Below, piece after piece: positions 10,771 through 20,726 of a DNA stretch of 64,000 nucleotides. Under the pieces are notes generated by a model that was given only the letters and a program-made list of their open reading frames with translations, had not been told where the DNA came from and did not search any database. Each line of letters starts with the position of its first letter. Position 1 is the stretch's first letter. A program made the translations under genes and the position numbers. This stretch comes from Kryptolebias marmoratus (lineage: Eukaryota > Chordata > Actinopteri > Cyprinodontiformes > Rivulidae), in the NCBI RefSeq assembly GCF_001649575.2, contig NC_051431.1, positions 3,614,411 to 3,678,410 on the forward strand, given 5' to 3'.

Positions 10771-11415
10771 CACCAAAGTTTTCTTTCTCACATGAAATTT
10801 GGTTTTGACACATTTCGACAAATTAATCCTCTTCTGTTTACTCCTTTCATACTGAGAAAGATGCTGAGTTTTATTTAAAACCTTGTTTTTTTTCTTGTTT
10901 TACCCAACAGCAGCCCTAATCAGAAAGTCAGAAATGTTGTTTCTCAGTTGGTTTTAGTTAACGGTGTGTTCTGTTGCTAACTTTGATAACTAATTTCTTT
11001 ACCTGTCATGTTAGTGTCCTGTGCTGTCACTCGGGCTAATGTTTCCTTTGTTGTAAAGTGCTGTAATTCACTAACATCTGACTGTGCACTGTCAGACGTC
11101 ATCGTGTTCATCCTTACGAGTTTTGCTGTGTCAGGAGAAAGGAGACCGCGGCTCCAGATGGTTATTAGTGCTGTAGCTGCTGAATGAAAACCCTTGAGTG
11201 AGGAAAGGAACCATAGTTTGGTGACTGTGCTCACTGAGAGGCTCTCTAGAGGAGACAACATGGGCAGTCTTAGAGAGGAAACTTAATTTTCATTAAAAAG
11301 TTGTAGATAGTAATTACTCTAATATGATCACATTAGACTTTTAATTTCTTTGATGAGAATTATCAGCTGGATGGTGGAGCATAATAGAACTAATTACATT
11401 TAGTTTCTTTTTATT
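10771..11415. other. No recognised feature
   Basis: The minus-strand open frame at 11261-10977 (94 codons) resembles no protein I know. No splice or poly(A) context supports it. Confidence 0.35.
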
Positions 11416-11423
11416 TACTTTCC

Positions 11424-11733
11424 GTCATCCGGGAGGGACTCAGAGTAGAGCCGCTGCTCCTCCACGTCGAGAGGAGCCAGTTGAGGTGGCTCGGGCATTT
11501 GATTAGGATGCCTCCTGGATGCCTCACTGGTGACGTCCTGCCGGGAAGAGGCCCAGAGGAAGACCCAGGACACGCTGGAGGGACTATGTTTCTCGGCTGG
11601 CCTGGGAACGCCTTGGGATTCCCCCGGAGGAGCTGGCCCAAGTGGCTGGGGAGAGGGAAGTCTGGGTCTCCCTGCTTAGGCTGCTACCCCCGCGACCCGA
11701 CCCGGGATAAGAGGAAGAAGATGGATGGATGGA
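11424..11733 (+). mobile_element. Rex3-like LINE, 5'-truncated 3' end
   Basis: The last ~310 bp of a Rex3-like (RTE-related) LINE. Read across frames it encodes RWLGHLIRMPPG, then after a frameshift DYVSRLAWERLGIP and REVWVSLLRLLPPRP, then a stop and a GGATGGATGGATA tail. The tandem GATG tail is a known feature of Rex3. It is flanked by an 8-bp target duplication TACTTTCC (11416-11423, 11734-11741), so the insertion ends are intact. Only the extreme C-terminus is present, so it is dead on arrival. Confidence 0.85.
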
Positions 11734-11909
11734 TACTTTCCTAAATTTTGACTGAATGTTAACCTTTGTGATGTTGGCTGTTAACCATTTTCAACCGTTT
11801 AAACCTGGTAGGGCAGCTGAAACGTCTCTGTCCCAATCTCAAAGTTTTATATTTTGCACCATCCATCTTTTCCTTTAACTTCAATCAGTTTCCTGGTTTC
11901 TTTTGGTGA

Positions 11910-11966
11910 AAAACATCCTCACACCACAATGCTGCTACCACCATGCTTCACTGTGGGGATGTTGGT
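11910..11966 (-). mobile_element. Tc1 transposase fragment (catalytic-core piece)
   Basis: On the minus strand TNIPTVKHGGSSIVV, stop, GCF can be read. This matches the V-K-H-G-G-G-S-I-M-(L/V)-W-G-C-(F/M) run of Tc1-type transposases, with the Trp codon TGG turned to TGA. Only 57 bp can be recognised. The flanks have drifted too far to define ends. Confidence 0.7.
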
Positions 11967-12606
11967 CAGGTGGAGTTGAACCAGATACGGTGTTGTCCAA
12001 AAACTCAGTTTTCAGTTTTTTTGTCTCCCTGCACAGAATCAGGAGGAATGGTGAGAGTGATGACTCACATTTTGTTGTAATTCCACATCAAACGTTTCTT
12101 ATATGATTTTTTTTGCTCACATTACAAACTGTATCATGTACAGTTTGAATATTTCAAAGACAAAATGTCCTAAGCGTAGATGCTGTGTTATGAAGACAGT
12201 TGCGCTGTCATGCAGTTCACACACAGACCACCTGCTGCAGTGCTGCTGCCTTCGGCTCCCTACGGGTGTCTGAGCTTTGACAAATGGAAGAGCTGATGCT
12301 CAACGGGGCTAAAATCTACAACTGTATTTGGCTTCAGTTTTATCACGAGCTTAAAAAAATTTAATCGTAAAATTGCAGACACATTCTCACGATTGCTGCC
12401 CATTTCAGAGATTTATATGACGCATTTACACACAATGCCTTTCACTTTTATTCAGCAAAACACAAAGCTTTTACTGCTGGTTACAATGATATGATGAAAG
12501 CACATGAAATAGGTTCAATGGTATAAAATGGGAACTCTTATGATGAGAACAATAACCCTCTGAGCAAGTGACTCTCAGTTCTGTAGTTCTCTTCCACATG
12601 TAAGAC
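11967..12606. other. No recognised feature
   Basis: AT-rich unassigned sequence. Part of it may be drifted Tc1 remains, but I cannot show this. Confidence 0.35.
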
Positions 12607-13116
12607 TTTAGTGTCATAATGGAGAGCAGCAAACAGACTCACAGGTAATAAAAGGTTCAAGGTGTTTATTTACAAAACATACACAAATGTGCAATTGTGG
12701 ATGAAGCAGGGGATCTTGAGACAATAGGTTAGTCCCTTATCTTGAAGTTGACAATGTTTTAACAGGTATTTGTGTCAGAATGAATGATCTTACTTGTTCT
12801 TGGTTTTCTCTCAGGTGTGAGGAGGTAGCAAGGGGAAACCCAGAGAGGTGGAGGCTGAGAGTGGGCAGGCATGTGAGCGTCCAGGGATTCATATTTTATC
12901 TGTGAAGGAGGACCATCACATGAGAATGAGAGAAATCTTTAAAAAAGGAGCTCATTCGGAGGACAGGAGAACTAGCAATGAGCAAACTCCACATGCGAGT
13001 GTAAAACACTTTTCTCTAAGAAATACTCAAGTAAAAACAAATCATACATGTTGTCCACTAATTGTCACCAAAGTGACTGAAGAGAAATTAACTGAGCAGA
13101 TCTTAAAAGAAGAGCT

Positions 13117-14178
13117 GATCAGGCTGATTGGACACAGGTGTGATCAGACTGATTGGACACAGGTGTGAGCAGCTGATTGGACACAAGTGTGAGCAGCTGA
13201 TTGGACACAAGTGTGAGCAGCTAATTGGACACAGGTGTGATCAGCTGATTGGACACAGGTGTGATCAGCTGATTGGACACAGGTGTGAGCAGCTGATTGG
13301 ACACAAGTGTGAGCAGCTGATTGGACACAAGTGTGAGCAGCTAATTGGACACAGGTGTGATCAGCTGATTGGACACAGGTGTGAGCAGCTGATTGGACAC
13401 AGGTGTGAGCAGCTGATTGGACACAAGTGTGAGCAGCTAATTGGACACAGGTGTGATCAGCTGATTGGACACAGGTGTGANNNNNNNNNNNNNNNNNNNN
13501 NNNNNNNNNNNNNNNNNNNNNNNNNNNNNNNNNNNNNNNNNNNNNNNNNNNNNNNNNNNNNNNNNNNNNNNNNNNNNNNNNNNNNNNNNNNNNNNNNNNN
13601 NNNNNNNNNNNNNNNNNNNNNNNNNNNNNNNNNNNNNNNNNNNNNNNNNNNNNNNNNNNNNNNNNNNNNNNNNNNNNNNNNNNNNNNNNNNNNNNNNNNN
13701 NNNNNNNNNNNNNNNNNNNNNNNNNNNNNNNNNNNNNNNNNNNNNNNNNNNNNNNNNNNNNNNNNNNNNNNNNNNNNNNNNNNNNNNNNNNNNNNNNNNN
13801 NNNNNNNNNNNNNNNNNNNNNNNNNNNNNNNNNNNNNNNNNNNNNNNNNNNNNNNNNNNNNNNNNNNNNNNNNNNNNNNNNNNNNNNNNNNNNNNNNNNN
13901 NNNNNNNNNNNNNNNNNNNNNNNNNNNNNNNNNNNNNNNNNNNNNNNNNNNNNNNNNNNNNNNNNNNNNNNNNNNNNNNNNNNNNNNNNNNNNNNNNNNN
14001 NNNNNNNNNNNNNNNNNNNNNNNNNNNNNNNNNNNNNNNAGGTGTGAGCAGCTGATTGGACACAGGTGTGAGCAGCTGATTGGACACAGGTGTGAACAGC
14101 TGATTGTACAGAGGTGTGAGCAGCTGATTGGACACAGGTGTGAGCAGCTGATTGGACACAGGTGTGAGCAGCTGATTG
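13117..14178. repeat. 24-bp minisatellite with higher-order pattern (gap inside)
   Basis: The unit CAGCTGATTGGACACAGGTGTGAG/T is repeated about 15 times before the gap and 6 times after it. Because 24 is a multiple of 3, most reading frames stay open, for example an apparent QLIGHRCE octapeptide repeat; this is not a protein gene. Variant units (AAGTG versus AGGTG, GAGC versus GATC, CTAATTGG versus CTGATTGG) recur in a fixed order, giving a five-unit (120 bp) higher-order repeat. Each unit holds an E-box CAGCTG and an inverted CCAAT box (ATTGG). Confidence 0.95.
13481..14039. other. Assembly gap (559 N) inside the minisatellite
   Basis: A run of N flanked by the same tandem unit on both sides. 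The true copy number is unknown. Confidence 0.99.
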
Positions 14179-14280
14179 GAGCACAGCTTGCCCACAGCTC
14201 CACCTGGAGGGGAAGAAAAATGAGGAAAAAGAAGGAAGAAGGCCAGAGAGCCTGGAGCAGGCAGGAAACCTAACATTTTG

Positions 14281-16149
14281 TTTATGTTATCAGTGCAAAG
14301 TATGGTGAAATATGCACTGATTGTATTTTTAAATAACAAGTTTTAACAAAATATGTCCCTTAAAACATTTCTTTTAAGCCTTAGTTTCTCTTTCTTTCAT
14401 AAATGTATTTGTTTTTTTTTTGCTTTTTTGTTGTTGTATAGTCATCCAGGATCTATCTGTGGTTGTGTTTTTCTTCTTCCCCTCTTCATCTTTATTCTGT
14501 ATCTTTCAAAAGCAGTTCTATAACTTTTTCAAGGAGAATCACGTCTCTGTCCCGAAGGCATCTTGACCCTTCGGTTTTATTTTAACTGTTCAAAAACTCA
14601 TTCACATTTACAAACTCGTGTAGAAGTTTACAGAGTTGAATGCCCTTTTCCCATTATCTTACTAGTTTCTTTTCCCCCTCCCCTCTGCTTTAATAAGCTG
14701 AAAAGTAAAATTCATGCGAGGGGCTCTCCAAAGATGCATTCTGAATTCCACTATAAAACAATTTACCATATATTCGACAGTAATGAGCCTCAGTGTTCAG
14801 TGCCTGAGCAAATTTAATTCACAGTGCTATATTAGATAATGAAATCCATAGATCAAGTTTAGGTGGTGCTTTTGCCAAGGCTCACAAGGAAAAAAAAATC
14901 AAATAACATTTGTGAAATTAATGCTCCTTTGTGAATATGACTTTTTGGAGCATTATTGAATATTATGTTTGATTTCTACTGTGCCTGTTTTTCTAAAGAA
15001 AATTAAAGTCTAAAGCACTAAAACACTGCAGATCAGTTGTACAATATGAAATGCTTTGCAATACGTTACCCACTGCATCACCTAAGCTCTGACACAGCAT
15101 TTTGCTATTTTTGTCACAGGTTTCTGACAGGAATTCAGAGAAATGGATGTAAAGTGCATGTTCCAGTAACTACATGTAGTTATGTCTTGTAAGAATAAAT
15201 TTAAATCACAACTTCTGGATGTGTCAGCACTCATGGCTGAGAAGTTTCTGCAACTTATTTTTCTATGTTATTCCTTCAGCAGCGTTTTACTCCTAAAATG
15301 CCCTTGAGGAAGCTGGTAAATCCTGCGTCTTAGTTTACAGGGTTAGCATAAGCTAAACGGATGATACTGCGAATGAACGTGTACGAGGGCAGCGTAAACG
15401 GTTCGGGTGCTGAGACGAAATAATTGAAAGCCTCGGGTAGGGAGGTGGAAGGGGCAAAGATTTCCCACACACAGTGAGAGATTAGATTTAATGCTGATGG
15501 AGGTTCATTTCTTGTTGAGAGCATAACACTGAGGCAATAATTCATTTGCTCATAAGGTGTTCAGTCAGAACTATAAGACAAACGCTCAGGTTTATGACTT
15601 TCTGTAATTCTGCAGCAGGAAATACTCCAGTTCTCTTTGAAGTGCAAACAGGCTGCAAACATTAACAGAGACTGGAGTGACACACTGCATGTACGGCTGT
15701 GACTTATAGGTAATAAAAGTGCATATTTTGGCTTTATCTGATGTAATAATGGACTCATATGGACATGTACAATATTTCTAGCAATGCAGCACATAACAGG
15801 GCTGGTTTCCTGCATGTCTGCAGTCTGTCAAACCACCATTTTAAAAAGAAATTGCACTTGTCAGAGTTCAGTTCTTAATGTCTACATCTGTCTTTTACTC
15901 TAGTTGTATAAAAGTATAAATATACAATTTAGGGTAAAGAATTTAAAAGATGAAAATGTAAATGTTGCAAACGTTTGTCATGCTTTTAATTTTTATACAT
16001 CTGCACATCTCATGCTTTCCACATTTTTATTTTAGTCTTATACTTCTGCATATTTTAGGCTTTTGCACATTTTGAACATTTGTTTGAAAATGTGCATATT
16101 TCTGATTAGTGGTAATTGCATGCAACACATTGTTTTTGTGTGTTTATTT
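14281..16149. other. No recognised feature
   Basis: Apparently unique sequence. The block near 15320-15560 is more GC-balanced and repeat-free and might be a conserved non-coding element. No exon is recognised. Confidence 0.3.
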
Positions 16150-16222
16150 AGTTGTGAATCTCCTGACAGGACAAATTCCTTGTGTAAACTTGGCAATAAA
16201 CTTGATTCTGATTCTGAAGTGG
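16150..16222 (+). mobile_element. LINE 3' tail fragment
   Basis: CTGACAGGACAAATTCCTTG followed by TTGGCAATAAACTTGATTCT and a GATTCTGA repeat. This is the shape of a fish LINE 3' UTR with AATAAA and a short tandem tail. No coding part remains. Confidence 0.55.
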
Positions 16223-16394
16223 GGACAGTATGCATTAAAGAAAACACGTTTGCTATGATTTACCCACTGGCTATTTTCTATCTCCAGTTCCCATGACAGG
16301 AAAGTACCTGGTACATCCCAGGCTGTATTTTGTATTGCTACCAAAATAAATTCTGTAAGATACAGGAAACCAGGGACCAACGCTAGCATTAAAT

Positions 16395-16720
16395 GCTCAT
16401 TTTTGTTTTGCTCCCATTAGAAGACAAGCAGTTGCGTTTTGCACCAGCTGCAGACGATAAGGAGATGTCTGCTCTTTGCCCACATACAATAAATCACAAT
16501 AATCTAACTGAGGTCATACAAAAGATTTAATAAATATATTTTTTGCAAATCTCTGGGAAAGACAGAGGGCTTTACTTTGGCTAGAAGTCATAACCGGGAA
16601 AAACAACAACTTGTTTTGACAACTGAGCTGATTTATTTCTAGGATGTAAAAGAGCCGCTGAAGAGTGTTTTTTAAATTTACTGACAAAAGTTTATATTTA
16701 AACTAAAGTCGCTTGCCTGA
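16395..16720 (-). mobile_element. LINE reverse transcriptase fragment (decayed, L2-type)
   Basis: The minus strand near 16550-16420 reads NIFIKSFV, stop, PQLDYCDLLYVG then RLQLVQNATACLL. This corresponds to the (S/T)RLDYCN..L..G and RLQLVQNAAARLL runs after the polymerase core of L2-type LINEs. Nearby on the opposite side is GGGCTTTACTTTGGCTAGAA, seen in antisense to the same LINEs. It differs in sequence from the copy at 790-1612, so it is another family or an older copy. Confidence 0.65.
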
Positions 16721-17497
16721 AGGGGAAAACAAGCAAAAGAGAAGTTTTATTTGGTTTCTTTCTCTTGAGTCTGTGTCACATCTCAGCACATATTGCAAGT
16801 TTCCCTCGTACAGATTATGTAAATCTTGCTGGTGTTTGTACGTATTACACAACAATATTTGGTTAAATCAGTGCAGAGGCACAGAGCCTTCCTGTCTGTT
16901 TTCATCAGCCGCCTTGACGTGACAGGAAAAAGCAAATTTGTCAGGTCTGAGTCATACATGGGGGCTGAGAGGGGGTGGTGGTTGCAAGGTTAATTGGCAG
17001 AGGGAATAATTGGCCAGTGGGCTCAATTTGTCTGATGGGAGGAATTGGAAACTAATCTTACTGTCTGTTTGGACGCATTCCATGCAATTCCTCAATGGAG
17101 GCATTTTTATCTAATGTTGTACGCTTGAGCCCCATCCCCCGCTCTGATCACACTCTCCTCTAATGGATCTGCTGGCTTTAAATAGGACATTTTGATGGCA
17201 GCGTGTTTAGAAAGTCACCAACCAATCAGCATTTTAAAAGATTCATCGTTCCTGAAATTTTGACATTAGGAGATTAGACTGGGTGGTACACTGGATGAGG
17301 ATATTTTTCCACAATTACAACAAAATAGTTAGGAAATAAAAAAAATATATATATTTTATGAGTTTGATATGTTTCACAAGGATCTTAGTGATATATCTGT
17401 GGCATGTTTGGTCAAAATAAAACAGTAACAGTTTGTTTCTTTAACATCTCTTTTTACAGTAGCTGCTGTCATTAATGGCAGGCAGTCATGTGATTGC
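16721..17497. other. Apparently unique block, candidate conserved non-coding element
   Basis: At 16860-17270 the sequence is repeat-free. It has a cluster of homeodomain-like TAAT/ATTA and CCAAT-like motifs (GGTTAATTGGCAGAGGGAAT, GGAATAATTGGCCAGTGGGC, AACTAATCTTACTGTC). Its texture differs from the drifted surroundings. Conservation is inferred from appearance only. Confidence 0.25.
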
Positions 17498-17825
17498 TTC
17501 TTGGTCTGTTAGCACAATATCTCATGAACCACTGGCTGTCAGACAGTAATCACTGAATGCACAAATAATAATCAGCAAAACAAATAGCTATAACTCAGTC
17601 AGTGTTACAGATACTGATCTGAATCTGGTGTGGTAGCAGCTCAAGATCATCGTCAACAGGTTCTCTGAGTGCCAACACATCTCGTTTAATCTCACATGAG
17701 ATCGCTCAAAATTTCATTTACAAGGTTTGACCAAAATGGCCAAAACGTTTATCAAAAAATTAGATAATTTTACTTTAAAAACTGGCGGCAATCATGCGTT
17801 CCTTCAGGGAACGCTAGCAATTACT
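17498..17825 (-). repeat. Family A repeat, minus orientation
   Basis: Nearly complete: GGTCTGTTAGCACAATATCT, CTGGTGTGGTAGCAGCTC, GACCAAAATGGCC, ending at the palindrome GCGTTCCTTCAGGGAACGC. Confidence 0.8.
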
Positions 17826-17842
17826 TACAAATGATAAGTTTC

Positions 17843-18447
17843 TGACAAGGCTTGGCGTGGATGGATTCAGCGCAGGTAGACAATGACAAAGTTTTAAGGT
17901 TTTCATTAAGGTCGCTAGGCTAATTGGAACACCAATTCCGGAACCAACATCAGGATCGGCCTTGTGGCAGGTAAGGCCGTCGAGGACTGGGAGAAGAGAG
18001 AGGCAGGAGTGTTTAGCCAAGGGCTTTGGCAGGAGAGAGAGTCCAAGGACAGGCGAGAGGTCAAAGCCAGGAGATCAGAAGAGAGCAACCAAATCCAGAG
18101 AGGTACGAACCAGTAATCTTTGTCCAGAGAGGGGAAGCGAGGTCGGTATCCGTGGGTCTGAGTCCGAGAAGGTAGCAGGCTAGGAGCAGGCAATGGTCCG
18201 TGGTCATGGAATCAGGCAGGAACTGAGACGAAGCGCTGGACATTTACTAGGATGAACCGTTCAATGATCTGGCAGTGAGTGGATGTGAGAGGCGAGCTTA
18301 AGTACAGACTGGAACAGGTGAAGATGGTTGCAGTGATTGTCACGGCTTGGAGTCTGGGGGGCGTGGCATAAGCAGTGAGGCAGTGGAAAGTTACTAGGAA
18401 CAGAGAGCTATGAGCAGGAGGCGTGGCAGTAACAGCAGACTGTGACA
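17843..18447. mobile_element. Solo-LTR-like element, 605 bp
   Basis: The element starts TGACAAGGCTTGGCG and ends GACTGTGACA, so it has TG...CA ends. The flanking pentamer GTTTC is duplicated exactly (17838-17842, 18448-18452), and removing the element restores a family A sequence. Inside are GC-richer purine-biased tracts and GGCGTGGC boxes but no reading frame of any retroelement protein. This fits a solo LTR. The superfamily is not clear. Confidence 0.7.
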
Positions 18448-18452
18448 GTTTC

Positions 18453-18770
18453 TGCAAGTTTCATCACAATCTGTGTTATGGTTCACGAGATATTTGACTA
18501 ACAGACAAACCTAACCATTACCAGGACACATCTAGCTCTAAACCGGACCCAAACTCTTCTTACCTTAGCCCTAAATCTAACCCATAACCCAAAAATGACA
18601 TTCTATTGTATTAGGATTGGGTTTTCGTCTCTTAAAGACTAAAAATCCTCCTAAGATATGTGAGTACACCAGAAAAGTTCCTAAAAAGGTAACAGAAACT
18701 GAGTACACACACTCACAGATGGGCAAAACCATCATCACAACCCTTTTAACCGGCGGTGGGCAATATTTGC
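18453..18770 (+). repeat. Family A repeat, 3' half, split by telomere-like repeat
   Basis: GCAAGTTTCATCACAATCTG and GGTTCACGAGATATTTGACT lead to a telomere-like insert at 18508-18605 (CCTAACCATTACC, CCCTAAATCTAACCC). The family A end GGCGGTGGGCAATA follows at about 18750. An open frame on the minus strand (19080-18577) crosses these repeats and is not a gene. Confidence 0.65.
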
Positions 18771-19967
18771 AAAGATGTTGTGCAATTATAACATTAGCTT
18801 GTTCTGTTAGGTTACCTGAATATTTGCTGAAAGTTGACCTTTTATAAAGTAATTTTTCCATAATTAGCAAGACAGGAAAAAACAAGCAAGAACAGGACAA
18901 TTTGAAATCACATTTTAGTTGGCATAAAAAAAGGAGGATAGTAAATTTTACTGATTGTTTTAACTGTAGTCTGTAAATCTGGCTCCAAACAAAGAGGCAG
19001 GTTTGTCGGTTTTTGAGCCTTTTGGCGCCCAAAGCAGGCGAAGTTATCCACAAGAAAAAGGGATTTCTTTCATAATGCATCTCTTTAATAAACCGAACAC
19101 ATGTTTAAAATGACCGTTTGCTGTTTGAAGTTATTATTGTAATCTTTCAGGCCTCTGAAGCTGCTTTCAGAAGCACCGTGCGGGTTTCCAGCTGCAGACC
19201 CTCTTTGCTGCTTGATAGCAGAGCTTTGTCTCCAGGGTATGATTTCTGTTGATGTCTATTTGGACCCACACAGACAGGCTCAGCAGAATTAGCATCTGAA
19301 ATTGATTTTTCTCTCTGACAAAATGGAAATGAACTCTTCAGTGACTTTCAACCCGAAACAAATGATACAAATTTAATGGCGTTTTGATTTTATTTTATTT
19401 TTTTTATATTCTAACTCAGCTTAGAGCTCCTCGCACAACGACATTTGATTTTCTGAAATCAAATGAAAATGATAATCATGGGCGTTTGGATTCTGAGATT
19501 GAAATTTTGTGGTTTTGATGTCTCTAAAATTGGAACTTTTAATTGGAGATTTTGTTCTTGTCATTTGACTTGTTTCAGTCACTCAGCTGCTCAATTTGGA
19601 GCAAAGTCAAACATACTATTGATTAATTAGGGTTATTTTTGTAGCAGTAAATTAAGAGATCAAAGGATTTTCTGCGGTAAGCACTCAGAACGCTTTCATT
19701 AAAATGAGTGTAAATAAAGATTATGATAAATAGACGTTGTATTAGAATAATCAGAGACAATACGGATAATGATTTAGAAAATTAAAAATTTTAACCCCAG
19801 TGTCTTTTATTCACCAGCCTTAGAATCGCCACCAAACACTGGATATTTTTCCACGTCTCGTTTAACTATTTGAACACAGGTAAAAAAAAGTGTAGCATTC
19901 ATTTAAGCAACCCACTGCCATGACAGAGTATTAAACTAAAACCATTTTATGATCTGGAACAGCTTGC
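18771..19967. other. No recognised feature
   Basis: AT-rich apparently unique sequence. A block at 19140-19330 is more balanced but carries no identifiable motif. Confidence 0.35.
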
Positions 19968-20165
19968 AAAACACTAATCTTTAGCTCCATGTCTGTAAAA
20001 CTGACTGATTTGTAGCCATTTATGTGTTTCTAACGATGCTTCGCTGTGGAGGCCAGCTTCAATAAGGTTGACTCTTCAAGTTATAGATGTTCATTCAATG
20101 ATTACTTACTGAAAGTGTCAAAAAATCTGTTCAGTGGTTTTATCGGATATTTTGCTAAAATGGTC
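19968..20165 (+). repeat. Family A repeat, central and 3' part
   Basis: CTGTAAAACTGACTGATTTG, GCTTCGCTGTGGAGGCC, CAATGATTACTTACTGAAAG and a degraded CAGTGGTTTTATCGGATATT are read in order. Confidence 0.8.
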
Positions 20166-20245
20166 GAACACATTGATTGGACACCACTGCTCTACAGTGT
20201 TTTAACTTGGAAACATCTTCTGCTCCAGTTGCTTTGATTTTAAAA

Positions 20246-20459
20246 CAGAGGTGTCCAATCCTGGTCCTGGAGGGCCACCATCCTGCAGGTTTTACTTGTT
20301 TCTCTGCTCCAACACACCTGATTTGAATCAATGGGGGATTAACAGGCTTCTGCAGAACATGAAGAGGTGATTTAACCTCTGAATCAGGTGTGTTGGAGCA
20401 GGGAAACAAGTACAATATGTAGGATAGTGGTCCTCAAGGACCAGGATTTGAGACTCCTG
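20246..20459. mobile_element. hAT-type miniature element (MITE), copy 2
   Basis: A 214 bp near-palindrome starting CAGAGGTGTCCAATCCTGGT and ending GGATTTGAGACTCCTG. It is flanked by the perfect 8-bp duplication TTTTAAAA (20238-20245, 20460-20467). Confidence 0.92.
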
Positions 20460-20504
20460 TTTTAAAACATTAGGGTTTGCCATGTCCTGGATAAGATTCT
20501 ACAC

Positions 20505-20718
20505 CAGGGGTGTCCAACCCTGGTCCTGGAGGGCCACTATCCTGCATGTTTTCCTTGTTTCTCTGCTCCAACACACCTGATTCAGTGGTTAAATCACCTC
20601 TTCATGTTCTGCAGAAGCCTGATAATCACCCATTGATTCAAATCAGGTGTGTTGGAGCAGAGGAACAAGTAAAACATGCAGGATGGTGGCCCTCCAGGAC
20701 CAGGATTGGAGACCCCTG
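20505..20718. mobile_element. hAT-type miniature element (MITE), copy 3
   Basis: 214 bp, starting CAGGGGTGTCCAACCCTGGT and ending GATTGGAGACCCCTG. The target duplication is TTCTACAC (20497-20504) against ATCTACAC (20719-20726), seven of eight. Its inner loop is inverted relative to copy 2, only 45 bp away. Confidence 0.92.
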
Positions 20719-20726
20719 ATCTACAC

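Larger units (their letters stand above)
12612..14275 (-). mobile_element. Solo-LTR-like element with internal minisatellite
   Basis: Read on the minus strand it begins TGTTAGGTTTCCTGCC at 14275 and ends CTCCATTATGACA at 12612. It thus has TG...CA ends. AATAAA (in GTAAATAAACACC) lies about 50 bp before the end, as in an R-U5 region. The flanking pentamers TTTAG (12607-12611) and TTTTG (14276-14280) match at four of five bases, consistent with an aged target duplication. No internal coding region is present, so if it is an LTR it is solo. A 24-bp minisatellite fills most of the right half. The alternative is an unrelated repeat with coincidental ends. Confidence 0.5.

Noticed and set aside
13128..14273. 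381-codon and other long open frames across the minisatellite and gap
   Set aside because: The 24-bp unit is a multiple of three, so frames stay open by arithmetic. N bases add false codons.
18577..19080. 167-codon minus-strand open frame, longest uninterrupted one without N
   Set aside because: It overlaps family A and telomere-like repeat at its 3' part, has low-complexity Leu/Phe/Cys composition, and shows no domain.
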